This document shows, piece after piece, positions 20,461-29,253 of a DNA stretch of 64,000 nucleotides. The notes below the pieces were generated by a model, which was not told where the DNA came from, searched no databases, and was given only the letters and a program-made list of their open reading frames with translations. How positions within the stretch are numbered: position 1 is the stretch's first letter; every line of letters begins with the position of its first letter. The stretch is from Nocardiopsis potens DSM 45234 (GTDB taxonomy: Bacteria > Actinomycetota > Actinomycetes > Streptosporangiales > Streptosporangiaceae), in contig NZ_ANBB01000035.1 of the NCBI RefSeq assembly GCF_000341105.1, positions 1 to 64,000 on the forward strand, written 5' to 3'. A program made the translations under genes and the position numbers.

Positions 20461-21504
20461 ATGACCACCAGTACGAGCGTCATGCGCTCGGAGATCGCCG
20501 AGCAGCCCGAGGCACTGCGCCGTACCCTGGACGCGCTGCTGCCGCTGGTCCCCGAGCTCGCCGAGCTCGGCCGGGAGACCCGGCAGGTGCTCTTCATCGC
20601 CCGCGGCTCCTCTGACAACGCCGCGGTCTACGGCAGCTACCTGCTCCAGGCGCACGCCGGCCGGCTGGCCACGCTGGCCTCGCCGTCCATCGCCACCACC
20701 TACGGGTCCAAGGTGGACCTGTCCGGGGTGCTCGCGGTGGCCATCTCCCAGTCCGGGCGGACCGAGGAGATCGTCGACACGATGAACTGGGCGGCCGAGT
20801 GCGGCGCCCGCACCGTCGGCATCACCAACGGCGCCGGCTCCCCGCTGACCGAGGCAGCCGACCTGGCCCTGGTCACCCGGGCCGGCAACGAGCTCGCGGT
20901 GCCCGCCACCAAGACCTACACCACCCAGCTGGCCGCGCTCGCGGTGCTCGCCCTGGGCCTCGGCGCCGACCTGGACGCCGGCGTGCTGCGCGCGGTCCCG
21001 GACGCCATCGGCGAGGCGATCGCCGCCCCGCAGGGCCCGATCGAGCTGATCGCCGAGCGCCTGGCCGGGGTGCAGGGCGCGGTCATCTCCGGCCGAGGCA
21101 TGGCCTTCTCCACCGCGCTGGAGGCCGCGCTCAAGCTCAAGGAGGCCTGCTACCTGCACGCCATGGGCCTCTCCTACGCCGACCTGCTGCACGGCCCGAT
21201 CGCCGTGGTCGACGCCGACACCCCGGCGATCCTGGTCGCGGCGAACTCCGGGCCGACCCTGCCCGGCACCGTCGCCCTGGCCGAGCGGGTCTCCGCCGCG
21301 GGCGCCCCGGTCTTCGGCATCGGCGGCGGCCAGGCCCTGGCCGGCGCCTGCGACCTGTCGGTCCCCGCCCCCGACCTGCCGGAGTGGGCCGCCCCGATCT
21401 CGCTGATCGTCCCGGCCCAGCTGCTCACCGAGACGCTCGCCCGGCGCCTCGGGTACAACCCCGACGCCCCCCGCGGCCTGGGCAAGGTCACCCAGACCTC
21501 GTAG
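20461..21504 (+). CDS. SIS-domain glucosamine-6-phosphate deaminase-like protein (NagB-II type)
   Basis: The 347-residue protein contains two tandem SIS sugar-phosphate isomerase domains. The first has FIARGSSDNAAVYGSY and AISQSGRTEEIVDTM; the second has SGRGMAFSTALEAALKLKEA followed by LHGPIAVVD. It resembles the isomerase half of glucosamine-6-phosphate synthase but has no glutaminase domain. That is the NagB-II/AgaS architecture, known to deaminate glucosamine-6-phosphate to fructose-6-phosphate. It is the first gene of a plus-strand run into the PTS genes and is divergent from dasR. The substrate is inferred from this context. Confidence 0.88.
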   Translation: MTTSTSVMRSEIAEQPEALRRTLDALLPLVPELAELGRETRQVLFIARGSSDNAAVYGSYLLQAHAGRLATLASPSIATTYGSKVDLSGVLAVAISQSGRTEEIVDTMNWAAECGARTVGITNGAGSPLTEAADLALVTRAGNELAVPATKTYTTQLAALAVLALGLGADLDAGVLRAVPDAIGEAIAAPQGPIELIAERLAGVQGAVISGRGMAFSTALEAALKLKEACYLHAMGLSYADLLHGPIAVVDADTPAILVAANSGPTLPGTVALAERVSAAGAPVFGIGGGQALAGACDLSVPAPDLPEWAAPISLIVPAQLLTETLARRLGYNPDAPRGLGKVTQTS

Positions 21505-21653
21505 GCGACGGCGCCGAGTGGATCTAAGCTCGGCATGGGCCCCGCCGCACGGCTCCGGCCACCGGCGCGGCCCGCAACGCTTCTTCACCGGGCGGCCCCC
21601 TCCTGCGCGGAGGGCGGTCCGCCCGCTCCGAAAGGGAAGGCAGGAACACCCAC

Positions 21654-21893
21654 ATGGCCGACAAGGCAGCCGCGATCGTCGCAGGGCTCGGCGGCGCGGA
21701 CAACATCGACGACATCGAGGCGTGCATCACCCGGCTGCGCACCGAGGTCAAGGACCCCGCCAAGGTGGACGAGGCCGCGCTGAAGGCGGCCGGCGCCCAC
21801 GGGGTGCTCTCCTCCGGCAACGTCGTCCAGGTGGTCGTCGGCCCGGAGGCCGACTCGCTCACCGACGACATCAACGATCTCCTCGAGGACTGA
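21654..21893 (+). CDS. PTS EIIB component, glucose/GlcNAc class
   Basis: This 79-residue stand-alone EIIB domain has its phospho-acceptor cysteine at residue 24 in DIEACITRLRTEV, the hallmark of the glucose-superfamily IIB domain. It takes phosphate from EIIA and passes it to the sugar in the EIIC permease (18032-19426). A clear ribosome site (AAGGGAAGGCAGG) precedes the ATG. It lies 149 bp behind the deaminase and 61 bp before EIIA. Stand-alone IIB and IIC proteins of this kind are typical for actinomycete N-acetylglucosamine systems (NagF/NagE2). Confidence 0.92.
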   Translation: MADKAAAIVAGLGGADNIDDIEACITRLRTEVKDPAKVDEAALKAAGAHGVLSSGNVVQVVVGPEADSLTDDINDLLED

Positions 21894-21954
21894 CAGACCC
21901 GCCCGCCGGCGCGGGCCGCCGCCCTGGTCCGCGCCCCACCTGGAGGTAATCCCC

Positions 21955-22404
21955 GTGCTCTCTGTGCTTTCTCCCGTGCCGGGCACGGCCACCGGCCTGG
22001 CCCAGGTCCCCGACCCCGTCTTCGCGCAGGGCATGGTCGGCCCCGGGACCGCGATCGACCCGGTGCGCGAGCCGCAGACCGCGGTGGCCCCGGTCGCCGG
22101 GACCATCGTCAAGCTGCACCCGCACGCCTACGTCATCGCCACCCCGGACGGCAAGGGCGTCCTGGTCCACCTGGGCATCGACACCGTCGACCTGAAGGGC
22201 GAGGGGTTCGAGACCCTGGCCGAGGAGGGCGCGGCGGTGGAGGCCGGCGCTCCGCTGGTCCGCTGGAACCCCGCCGAGGTGGAGAAGGGCGGCCGCTCCC
22301 CGGCGGTCCCGGTGGTCGCGCTGGACGCCTCCGCCGAGGCGCTGGCCGACGTCGTCTCCTCCGGCGAGGTCGCCTCCGGCGCCCCGCTGTTCGGCTGGCG
22401 GTGA
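21955..22404 (+). CDS. crr: PTS glucose-specific-type EIIA (Crr)
   Basis: This is a 149-residue EIIA-Glc domain. The phospho-acceptor histidine is residue 72 in VLVHLGIDTVDLKG, and a second conserved histidine is in KLHPHAYVI. It starts at GTG 21955 with TGGAGG nearby. It relays phosphate from HPr to EIIB. The TGA overlaps the start of the HAD gene (GTGA), so the two are translationally coupled. The usual additional roles of EIIA-Glc in enteric catabolite control are not established in actinomycetes. Confidence 0.93.
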   Translation: MLSVLSPVPGTATGLAQVPDPVFAQGMVGPGTAIDPVREPQTAVAPVAGTIVKLHPHAYVIATPDGKGVLVHLGIDTVDLKGEGFETLAEEGAAVEAGAPLVRWNPAEVEKGGRSPAVPVVALDASAEALADVVSSGEVASGAPLFGWR

Positions 22405-23075
22405 GCGCCGCCATGGCCGGCGGCCGCGCGGCCCTGTTCGACCTGGACGGGACACTGATCAACAGCGAACCGCGGTCGATGGCGGTCTGGTCGAGGCTGC
22501 TCGACGCGCACAACGTGCCCTACGACGAGGCGACCCTGCACCGGTTCATGGGCCGGCGCGGCCCGGACGTCATCGCCGAGGACCCGAACCTGTTCCCCGG
22601 CGTCTCCTGGGACGTGCTCCTCAGCGAGCTGCAGCAGATCGGCTCCGCGCCGGACCTGCCGCCGGTGCGGCCGCTGCCGGAGTCGGCGGAGTTCGTCCGC
22701 GCCCTGCACGCCCGGGGCGTGCCGATCGCCCTGGTCACCTCGGCCGGACCGGAATGGGCGCACGCCGCGCTGCACATGGTCGGCGTCGCAGAGCTGTTCA
22801 CCGGGGTGATCACCGCCGCCGACGTGCGCCGGGGCAAGCCCGACCCGGAGGGCTACCTGGCCGGCGCCCGGCTGCTCGGCGCCGACCCGGCGCGGACCGC
22901 GGTCTTCGAGGACACCCCGGCCGGGGTGGAGGCCGGGCTGCGCGCCGGGATGAGCGTCGTCGCCATCACCACCACGCACGTGCCCGCGGTGCTGCAGAAG
23001 GCCGATCTGATCGTCGACCACCTCACCGAGGTGGACTGGGACGGGATCGGCCCGAGCGGCCGCGCGCCCGAATGA
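22401..23075 (+). CDS. HAD-superfamily sugar-phosphatase-like protein in the PTS operon
   Basis: This 224-residue HAD hydrolase of the beta-phosphoglucomutase/phosphatase type has motif I FDLDGTLINSEP, motif II ALVTSAG, the motif III lysine in RRGKPDPEGYL and motif IV VFEDTPAGVEAG. All four catalytic motifs are intact. It starts at a GTG overlapping the EIIA stop and lies 27 bp before ptsH. A job in dephosphorylating surplus sugar phosphate made by the PTS is an inference from position; the substrate cannot be read from sequence. Confidence 0.88.
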   Translation: MSAAMAGGRAALFDLDGTLINSEPRSMAVWSRLLDAHNVPYDEATLHRFMGRRGPDVIAEDPNLFPGVSWDVLLSELQQIGSAPDLPPVRPLPESAEFVRALHARGVPIALVTSAGPEWAHAALHMVGVAELFTGVITAADVRRGKPDPEGYLAGARLLGADPARTAVFEDTPAGVEAGLRAGMSVVAITTTHVPAVLQKADLIVDHLTEVDWDGIGPSGRAPE

Positions 23076-23102
23076 CCTGAACAAAGGGAAGAGGAGAGAG
23101 CT

Positions 23103-23360
23103 GTGGCAGAGCGCCGCGTCAAAGTCGAGTCCGAGGTCGGGCTGCACGCCCGCCCCGCGGCCCTGTTCGTCGAGGCCGCCGCCAAGGCCGCCGGTGAGGC
23201 CACGGTCGCCAAGGGCGACGGTGCCCCCGTCTCCGCCAAGAGCATCCTCGCGGTGATGGGCCTGGACGTCCGGAACGGCGACGAGATCGTGGTCCGGGTC
23301 GAGGGCGACGGGGCCGAGGAGGTCCTGGACCGGCTGGCCGAGATCGCCGGCGCCGGCTAG
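23103..23360 (+). CDS. ptsH: Phosphocarrier protein HPr
   Basis: This 85-residue HPr has the active-site histidine at residue 15 in VGLHARPAALFVEAA and the region KSILAVMGLDV around the regulatory-serine position of Gram-positive HPr. It carries phosphate from EI to EIIA. GTG start at 23103 with AAGGGAAGAGGAG upstream. It is followed 11 bp later by ptsI, so both general PTS proteins are made together with the sugar-specific ones. Confidence 0.96.
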   Translation: MAERRVKVESEVGLHARPAALFVEAAAKAAGEATVAKGDGAPVSAKSILAVMGLDVRNGDEIVVRVEGDGAEEVLDRLAEIAGAG

Positions 23361-23371
23361 TGGGGGAGACC

Positions 23372-25054
23372 ATGGCTGACACGCTGAAGGGGGTCGGGGT
23401 CAGCCCCGGCGTCGGCTACGGGCCGGCGCTGCGGCTGGCGCGCTCGGTCCCCGAGCCGCCGGAGGCGGGCCACTCCGGCGACGCCGAGGCGGAGGCCGCC
23501 CGCGCCGCCGAGGCGATGGAGCTGACCGCCCGGGAGCTGACCGAGCGCGGGGCCCGCGCCGGCGGCCAGGCCCAGGAGGTGCTCTCCGCGCAGGCGCTGA
23601 TGGCGAACGACCCGTCGCTCGCCGACGACGTCGCCCGCCGGGTCCGCGAGGGCGCCGACGCCGCCCGCGCGGTCTCCGACGCGATGGCGGTCTACCGGGA
23701 GATGCTCGCCTCGGCCGGGGAGTACATGGCCGCCCGGGTCACCGACCTGGACGACGTCCGGGACCGCATCGTCGCCCGGCTGCTGGGCGTCCCGGTACCC
23801 GGCATCCCCGAGTCCGAGACGCCGTTCGTGCTGGTCGCCCGGGACCTCGCCCCGGCCGACACGGCCACCCTGGACCCGGCGAAGGTGCTCGCCTTCGTCA
23901 CCCGGGAGGGCGGCCCCACCAGCCACTCGGCGATCCTGGCCCGCTCGCTCGGCCTGCCCGCCGTGGTGGCCGGGCCGGGCGCCGATGAAATCGCCGACGG
24001 GGCGATGCTGCTGGTCGACGGCTCCTCCGGGGAGGTCGCCGCGGACCCGGACCCGGCCGAGGCGGACCGGGCGCTGGCCCGCGACGCCGCCCGGCGGGCC
24101 GCCGCCGAGCAGAGCTCCGGCCCCGGCCGCACCGCCGACGGCCACCCGGTCCCGCTGCTCGCCAACATCGGCGGTCCCAAGGACCTGCCGGCCGCGGTGG
24201 ACAACGGTGCCGAGGGCGTCGGGCTGTACCGCACCGAGTTCCTCTTCCTGGACCGCGGGGACGCGCCGAGCCACGAGGAGCAGGTGGCGGCCTACCGGGC
24301 CGCGCTGGAGGCGTTCGGCCCCGGGGCCAAGGTCGTGGTGCGCACCCTGGACGCCGGTGCGGACAAGCCGCTGGCGTTCCTGCCGCCGCCGGGAGAGGAG
24401 CCCAACCCGGCGCTCGGCGAGCGCGGGCTGCGCATGATGCACCGGCACCCGGAGATGCTCTCCTCCCAGCTGGCGGCGCTGGCCGAGGCGGCCCGGGGCG
24501 CCCCGGCCGAGCTCAGCGTGATGGCGCCGATGGTCACCGACGCCGAGGACGCGGAGTGGTTCGCCGCCCGCGCGGCCGAGGCCGGGATCGAGCGGGCCGG
24601 GATCATGATCGAGGTCCCCGCCGCGGCGCTGCGCGCCCGGCACCTCGCCCGGGACGCCGCGTTCTTCAGCATCGGCACCAACGACCTCACCCAGTACACC
24701 TGCGCCGCCGACCGCGAGGTGGGCGGGCTGGGCCGGTTCCAGGACTCCTGGCAGCCGGGGGTGCTGGAGCTGGTCGCGACCACCGCCCGCGCGGCGGAGG
24801 CGGCGGGGCGCCCGTGCGGGGTGTGCGGTGAGGCCGCCGCCGACCCGCTGCTCGCCTGCGTGCTGGTCGGCATGGGCGTGACCACGCTGTCCATGGGCGC
24901 CACCGCGCTGCCGATGGTCCGCGCGGCGCTGGCCCGCGCCACCCGGGAGCAGTGCCGCGGGGCGGCCGAGGCCGCCCTGGAGGCCCGCGGCCCGGCGGAG
25001 GCCCGCGCGGCCGCCCGCACCGCCCTGCCCGGCCTGGCCGAGCTGGGCCTGTAG
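23372..25054 (+). CDS. ptsI: PTS enzyme I, phosphoenolpyruvate-protein phosphotransferase
   Basis: The 560-residue enzyme I has active-site His185 in GGPTSHSAILARSLGLPA. The PEP-binding part has the GVGLYRTEFLFL and FFSIGTNDLTQYT signatures, and VCGEAA lies near the C-terminus. It starts the phosphorelay by transferring phosphate from phosphoenolpyruvate to HPr. ATG 23372 is preceded by GGGGGAG at the right distance; the GTG overlapping the ptsH stop is less likely. The length is normal for actinobacterial EI. Confidence 0.96.
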   Translation: MADTLKGVGVSPGVGYGPALRLARSVPEPPEAGHSGDAEAEAARAAEAMELTARELTERGARAGGQAQEVLSAQALMANDPSLADDVARRVREGADAARAVSDAMAVYREMLASAGEYMAARVTDLDDVRDRIVARLLGVPVPGIPESETPFVLVARDLAPADTATLDPAKVLAFVTREGGPTSHSAILARSLGLPAVVAGPGADEIADGAMLLVDGSSGEVAADPDPAEADRALARDAARRAAAEQSSGPGRTADGHPVPLLANIGGPKDLPAAVDNGAEGVGLYRTEFLFLDRGDAPSHEEQVAAYRAALEAFGPGAKVVVRTLDAGADKPLAFLPPPGEEPNPALGERGLRMMHRHPEMLSSQLAALAEAARGAPAELSVMAPMVTDAEDAEWFAARAAEAGIERAGIMIEVPAAALRARHLARDAAFFSIGTNDLTQYTCAADREVGGLGRFQDSWQPGVLELVATTARAAEAAGRPCGVCGEAAADPLLACVLVGMGVTTLSMGATALPMVRAALARATREQCRGAAEAALEARGPAEARAAARTALPGLAELGL

Positions 25055-25064
25055 GACCGCAGAG

Positions 25065-25101
25065 GCGGCCGCCCCGACCCGCTCCGGGCCGGGGCGGCCG
25101 C
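25065..25101 (+). terminator. Terminator hairpin after ptsI
   Basis: A 12-bp perfect stem, GCGGCCGCCCCG paired with CGGGGCGGCCGC, encloses a 13-base loop 10 bp behind the ptsI stop. It has no strong T-tract. Confidence 0.65.
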
Positions 25102-25399
25102 TGTGCTTCAGCCCCGGCCCGGCCTCTCCGGCGGCGATCGCCGCCCGGCCTCGGTGCGTGTCCGGAGCCCGAGCCCGATGGGCCGAGGGCGGGGCCCGCT
25201 CCGGGCCGGGCCCGCGGAGCGGCCCGCCGCCCCGCCGCCGATGGCGCCCCCGGCGGGGGCGGTTCCGGCTACAGTGGGCGCCGCGTCCGGGGAGCGCGTC
25301 CCCGGTCCCGCGCGACCGGCCGTTCCGCGCCGGTCCCGGCCGTGCGCCCGCGGGCGCACACCGCCGGTGCGGCCCTGCGAACCGAGAGTCCGACACACG
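25102..25399. other. Intergenic region upstream of the hexosaminidase gene
   Basis: About 300 bp of GC-rich sequence lie between the ptsI terminator and the lipoprotein gene. No gene or clear operator was seen. The hexosaminidase promoter is presumably inside, because a terminator separates it from the PTS run. Confidence 0.4.
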
Positions 25400-27055
25400 A
25401 TGCCCCTTCGACGCCTCCTCGCGCCGCTCGGCGCGGGCCTGCTGCTGCTCTCCACAGCCTGTGCACAGGAAGGCGGCGGCTCCTCCGGCGGATCCGGCGG
25501 GGCCGGGGCCGGGGAGGGCCCGGACGCCGCCGCCACCGCCGAGGAGGCGATGGCGGGCATGGAGCTGGAGGACAAGGTCGGCCAGCTGCTGGTGCTCACC
25601 GCCGCGGGAACGACCGCCGAGGAGAACGCCGAGGCGATCGAGGCCTACCGCCCCGGCGGGTTCATCTACTTCCCGGAGAACCTCGCCGAGGTCGACCGGG
25701 TGCCCGAGATGTCCAACGGGCTGCAGGACCTGGCGGCCGACAGCGGTGCCGGGATCCCGCTGTTCCTCGGCATCGACCAGGAGCAGGGGATGGTCTCCCG
25801 GATGGAATCGGGGGTGCGCTTCCCGGACGCGATGGCGGTCGGCGCCACCCGCGACCCCGATGAGGCCCGCTCGCTGGCCTCCGCCACCGCCGCCCAGCTG
25901 TCCGCGGTCGGCGTCAACCTCGACTACGCCCCGGTCGCCGACGTCAACACCGACCCGAACAACCCGGTCATCGGCAACCGCTCGTTCGGCTCCGACCCCG
26001 CCCTGGTCGGGGAGATGGCGGTGGCCGAGGCCGAGGCGTTCCAGGAGGGCGGCGTGGTGCCGGTGGTCAAGCACTTCCCCGGCCACGGCGACACGGACGT
26101 GGACAGCCACACCGGCCTGCCGGTGATCGACAAGGACCGCGCCGCCTGGGAGGAGACCGACCTTCCGCCGTTCCGGGAGGCGGTGGAGGCCGGGGTGGAC
26201 ATGATCATGACCGCCCATGTGGTCATGCCCGAGCTGGACCCCTCCGGCGAGCCCGCCACCCTCTCCGCCGAGGTGATCGACGGGATCCTCCGCGGTGAAC
26301 TGGGCTACGACGGCGTCGTCACCACCGATGCGCTCAACATGGAGGGCGTGCGGGAGACCCACGACGACGGCGAGGTCGCGGTGCGCGCCGTCGAGGCCGG
26401 CGCGGACCAGCTGCTCATGCCCCCGGATCCGGCCGCCGCCTTCGACGCGGTGAAGGCGGCCGTGGAGGAGGGCCGGATCAGCGAGGAGCGGCTGGACGAG
26501 TCGGTCCGGCGGGTGCTGGAGCTCAAAGCGGAGCGCGGCCTGTTCGGCGCGGAGCCGGTCGCGGCGGACCAGGCCGCCGAGAAGGTCTACGACCCGGAGC
26601 ACACCGCGGCCGCCGCGCGGCTCGCCGACGCCTCCGTCACCCTGCTGCGCAACGGCGGGGGAGCGCTGCCGGTCGGGGAGGGCGCCGCCGTCGCCGCCAC
26701 CGGGGTGGGCGCCGAAGAGCTGGGGGAGGCCCTGGAGAAGGCCGGCCTGAAGGTGGTGGACGCCCCCGCCGAGGCCGACCTGGTGGTGGTCGGCACCGAC
26801 GGCGGCCGCGTCGACCCCGAGGACCGGCAGGCCGTGGCCGCCGCAGGCTCCACCCCGGTCGCCGTGGTCGCGCAGGGGACCCCCTACGACGCCGCCGAGC
26901 TGGAGTCCGACGCCTACCTCGCGGTCTACTCCGCGGTGGAGGCCTCCCGGACCGCAGCGGCCCGCGCCATCGCCGGCGAGGTCGCCCCGTCCGGGAGGCT
27001 CCCGGTGGCCGTCCCCGGAACCGACTACGGCTTCGGCGCGGGCATCGGCTACTGA
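25400..27055 (+). CDS. Glycoside hydrolase family 3 beta-N-acetylhexosaminidase-like lipoprotein
   Basis: This 551-residue exported protein has a lipobox LLLLSTAC, placing the lipidated cysteine at residue 21, followed by a G/S/A-rich linker. The family-3 catalytic domain has the NagZ-type motif KHFPGHGDTDVDSHTGLP, the nucleophile region VVTTDALNMEGV and FLGIDQEQG near the N-terminus. A C-terminal family-3 domain of about 170 residues follows, ending DYGFGAGIGY. NagZ-type enzymes release N-acetylglucosamine from muropeptides or chitooligosaccharides. Placement behind a complete GlcNAc PTS suggests it feeds sugar to that transporter at the outer membrane face. Confidence 0.92.
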   Translation: MPLRRLLAPLGAGLLLLSTACAQEGGGSSGGSGGAGAGEGPDAAATAEEAMAGMELEDKVGQLLVLTAAGTTAEENAEAIEAYRPGGFIYFPENLAEVDRVPEMSNGLQDLAADSGAGIPLFLGIDQEQGMVSRMESGVRFPDAMAVGATRDPDEARSLASATAAQLSAVGVNLDYAPVADVNTDPNNPVIGNRSFGSDPALVGEMAVAEAEAFQEGGVVPVVKHFPGHGDTDVDSHTGLPVIDKDRAAWEETDLPPFREAVEAGVDMIMTAHVVMPELDPSGEPATLSAEVIDGILRGELGYDGVVTTDALNMEGVRETHDDGEVAVRAVEAGADQLLMPPDPAAAFDAVKAAVEEGRISEERLDESVRRVLELKAERGLFGAEPVAADQAAEKVYDPEHTAAAARLADASVTLLRNGGGALPVGEGAAVAATGVGAEELGEALEKAGLKVVDAPAEADLVVVGTDGGRVDPEDRQAVAAAGSTPVAVVAQGTPYDAAELESDAYLAVYSAVEASRTAAARAIAGEVAPSGRLPVAVPGTDYGFGAGIGY

Positions 27056-27076
27056 GCCGGCCCCGCGTCGCCCCTG

Positions 27077-27140
27077 CGGTGATCTTGGCGTTCCGGCCCT
27101 GTCAGAGCGCTCTGACAGGGCCGGAACGCCAAGATCACCG
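27077..27140. repeat. 64-bp perfect palindrome between convergent genes
   Basis: Two 32-base arms are exact reverse complements with no spacer (left arm CGGTGATCTTGGCGTTCCGG...CAGAGC). It lies between the hexosaminidase stop and the convergent acyl-CoA dehydrogenase stop, so it can act as a bidirectional terminator. The arms are related to those at 16512, 17906 and 36997. Confidence 0.85.
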
Positions 27141-27150
27141 GGGGAGGCGG

Positions 27151-28347
27151 TCAGCCCCGGCGCTTGATCTCCCGGCGGGCGATCGAGCGCAGGTGGACCT
27201 CGTCCGGGCCGTCGAAGATGCGCATGGCGCGGGCGTGCGCGTACATCAGCGCCAGCGGGAAGTCGTCGCTCACCCCGGCGCCGCCGTGCACCTGGATGGC
27301 GCGGTCGATCACCTCGATCGCGGCGCGCGGCGCGGCGACCTTGATCGCGGCGATCTCGGTGCGGGCCTCCTTGGCGCCCTTGGCGTCGATCAGCCAGGCG
27401 GTCTTGAGCACCAGCAGCCGGGCCTGCTCGATGGCCAGCCGGGACTCGGCGATCTGCTGCTGGACCACGCCCTGCTCGGCGAGCGGCCTGCCGAACGCGA
27501 CCCGCTCGTTCGCCCGGCGCACCATCAGCTCCAGCGCGCGCTCGGCCACGCCGAGGGCGCGCATGCAGTGGTGCACCCGGCCGGGGCCGAGCCGGGCCTG
27601 GGCGATCATGAAGCCGTCGCCCTCGCCGGCGATCAGGTTCTCCGCGGGCACCCGCACGTCGGTGAAGGTGATCTCGCAGTGGCCCTCCTGGTCCTGGTAG
27701 CCGAAGACCGGAAGGGCGCGGACGATCTCCACGCCGGGGGCGTCCCGGGGGACCAGGATCATCGACTGCTGCCGGTGCGCGGGGCCGTCCGGGTCGGTCT
27801 TGCCCATCAGGATGAAGACCTCGCAGCGCGGGTCGGCGGCGCCGCTGATCCACCACTTGCGGCCGTTGATCACGTAGGAGTCGCCGTCGCGGACGATCGA
27901 GGTGGCGATGTTGGAGGCGTCGGAGGAGGCCACGTCGGGCTCGGTCATCGCGAACGCGGACCTGATGGCGCCGTCCAGCAGCGGCTCCAGCCAGCGCTTC
28001 TTCTGCTCCGGGGTGCCGAACATGTGCAGCACCTCCATGTTGCCGGTGTCCGGCGCGGAGCAGTTCAGCGCCTGCGGGGCCAGCGGGGAGCGCCCGGTGA
28101 CCTCGGCCAGCGTGGCGTACTCGGTGACGCTGAGGCCGCCGACGTCGGGCAGGAAGAGGTTCCACAGGCCGCGCCGGCGGGCCTCGGCCTTGAGGTCCTC
28201 CATGATCGGGGGGAGGTCGTGGTTGTCGGGGCCGGCCTCGGCCCGCCACTTCCGGTAGACGGGTTCGGCCGGGTAGACGTGGGAGTCCATGAACTCCTGC
28301 AGGTCGGCCAGGTGGTCGCGGGCCTTGGGGCTGAGTCCGAAGTCCAT
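27151..28347 (-). CDS. Acyl-CoA dehydrogenase
   Basis: This 398-residue flavoenzyme of the acyl-CoA dehydrogenase family has the signature stretches [16 protein letters not shown] and [13 protein letters not shown] in the middle domain, and [15 protein letters not shown] near the C-terminus. Length and a long N-terminal part (YRKWRAEAG) fit the ACAD10/11-like class. ATG 28347 was chosen as the first residue of homology. A TetR-type palindrome lies about 20 bp upstream, and a HAD gene is transcribed divergently. The acyl substrate is unknown. Confidence 0.9.
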   Translation of the reverse strand: MDFGLSPKARDHLADLQEFMDSHVYPAEPVYRKWRAEAGPDNHDLPPIMEDLKAEARRRGLWNLFLPDVGGLSVTEYATLAEVTGRSPLAPQALNCSAPDTGNMEVLHMFGTPEQKKRWLEPLLDGAIRSAFAMTEPDVASSDASNIATSIVRDGDSYVINGRKWWISGAADPRCEVFILMGKTDPDGPAHRQQSMILVPRDAPGVEIVRALPVFGYQDQEGHCEITFTDVRVPAENLIAGEGDGFMIAQARLGPGRVHHCMRALGVAERALELMVRRANERVAFGRPLAEQGVVQQQIAESRLAIEQARLLVLKTAWLIDAKGAKEARTEIAAIKVAAPRAAIEVIDRAIQVHGGAGVSDDFPLALMYAHARAMRIFDGPDEVHLRSIARREIKRRG

Positions 28348-28368
28348 GGGCACGAGTATGCCAATTAG

Positions 28369-28382
28369 ACCGACCAGTCGGT
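28369..28382. promoter_or_regulatory. TetR-type palindromic operator upstream of the acyl-CoA dehydrogenase
   Basis: ACCGACCAGTCGGT has 6-bp inverted arms with a 2-base centre, preceded by the AT-richer TGCCAATTAG. Such GACCGACC/GTCGGTC sites are typical for TetR-family regulators of fatty-acid and drug genes. It could control the acyl-CoA dehydrogenase, the divergent HAD gene, or both. No TetR gene is adjacent. Confidence 0.55.
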
Positions 28383-28508
28383 ACCCTTCCTTGGTGGGAA
28401 TTCCCGGCGGCCCCTCCGGGGGTTGGAACCCCTCCGCGGAGGGAAGGAACTCCGCCCCTGCGCCGGTCTCCCGGACCGGCGCCGCGAGAAGGCCGAGGAG
28501 GCGGTGCA

Positions 28509-29171
28509 ATGCCCGAGGTCCACCGCGGCATCATCAGCGACTGGGGCGGCGTGCTCACCGGGCCGCTGCCCGAGACCATCGACGCGTGGCTGGCGGCCGA
28601 CCGGATCGACCGCGACCACTACGCCGCCGTGATGGCCGAATGGTTCGCCGGCATCGGCGACGCCCGCGCCCCCGGCAACGCCATCCACGCCCTGGAGCGG
28701 GGCGAGATCTCCGTCCCCGAGTTCGAGCGGTCCCTCGCCGCCGAGCTGCGCCTGGTCGACGGCGGCCCGGTCCCCGCCGAAGGGCTGATCGAGCGGATGT
28801 TCTCCGCGTTCCAGCCGGTCGACGAGATGTACCGGGTGCTCGGCGAGGCGCGCCGGCAGGGCGTGCGCACCACCCTGCTCTCCAACTCCTGGGGCAACGG
28901 CTACCCCCGGGCCCGGCTGGCCGAGGCCTTCGACGCCCTGGTCATCTCCGGCGAGGTCGGCATGCGCAAACCGGAGCCGGAGATCTTCCGGCACGCCCTG
29001 GAGGTCACCGGGCTTCCCCCCGAGCAGTGCGTGTTCATCGACGACCTGGAGCACAACGTCCGGGCCGCCGCCGAACTGGGCATGACCGGCATCCTGCACC
29101 GCGACCCCGGGGAGACCCGGGAGCGCCTGGCCGAGGCGTGCGGACTGCGGCTGGACCCGGCCCCCTCCTGA
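28509..29171 (+). CDS. HAD-superfamily protein of the ACAD10/epoxide-hydrolase N-domain class
   Basis: This 220-residue HAD-fold protein has motif I as [13 protein letters not shown]: the nucleophile aspartate is present, but the second aspartate of the usual DxD is glycine. That is typical for the subgroup found at the N-terminus of soluble epoxide hydrolase and ACAD10. Motif II is TTLLSNSWG, the lysine is in [10 protein letters not shown], and motif IV is [11 protein letters not shown]. It is divergent from the acyl-CoA dehydrogenase by about 160 bp. In human ACAD10 the same two domains are fused, so a shared pathway is plausible. Confidence 0.87.
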   Translation: MPEVHRGIISDWGGVLTGPLPETIDAWLAADRIDRDHYAAVMAEWFAGIGDARAPGNAIHALERGEISVPEFERSLAAELRLVDGGPVPAEGLIERMFSAFQPVDEMYRVLGEARRQGVRTTLLSNSWGNGYPRARLAEAFDALVISGEVGMRKPEPEIFRHALEVTGLPPEQCVFIDDLEHNVRAAAELGMTGILHRDPGETRERLAEACGLRLDPAPS

Positions 29172-29253
29172 CCGGGCGCGCCGCACCGAGCGGCCCCCGG
29201 CCTTTGGCAGACTCGACGGGTAAACCGAGGTCCGACGGAGGACGAACCCGACC

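Noticed and set aside
23357-28579. A 1740-codon open frame on the minus strand opposite ptsI and the hexosaminidase
   Set aside because: It is an antisense shadow of strongly GC-biased genes. The plus-strand frames carry full enzyme signatures, while this one has no domain pattern.
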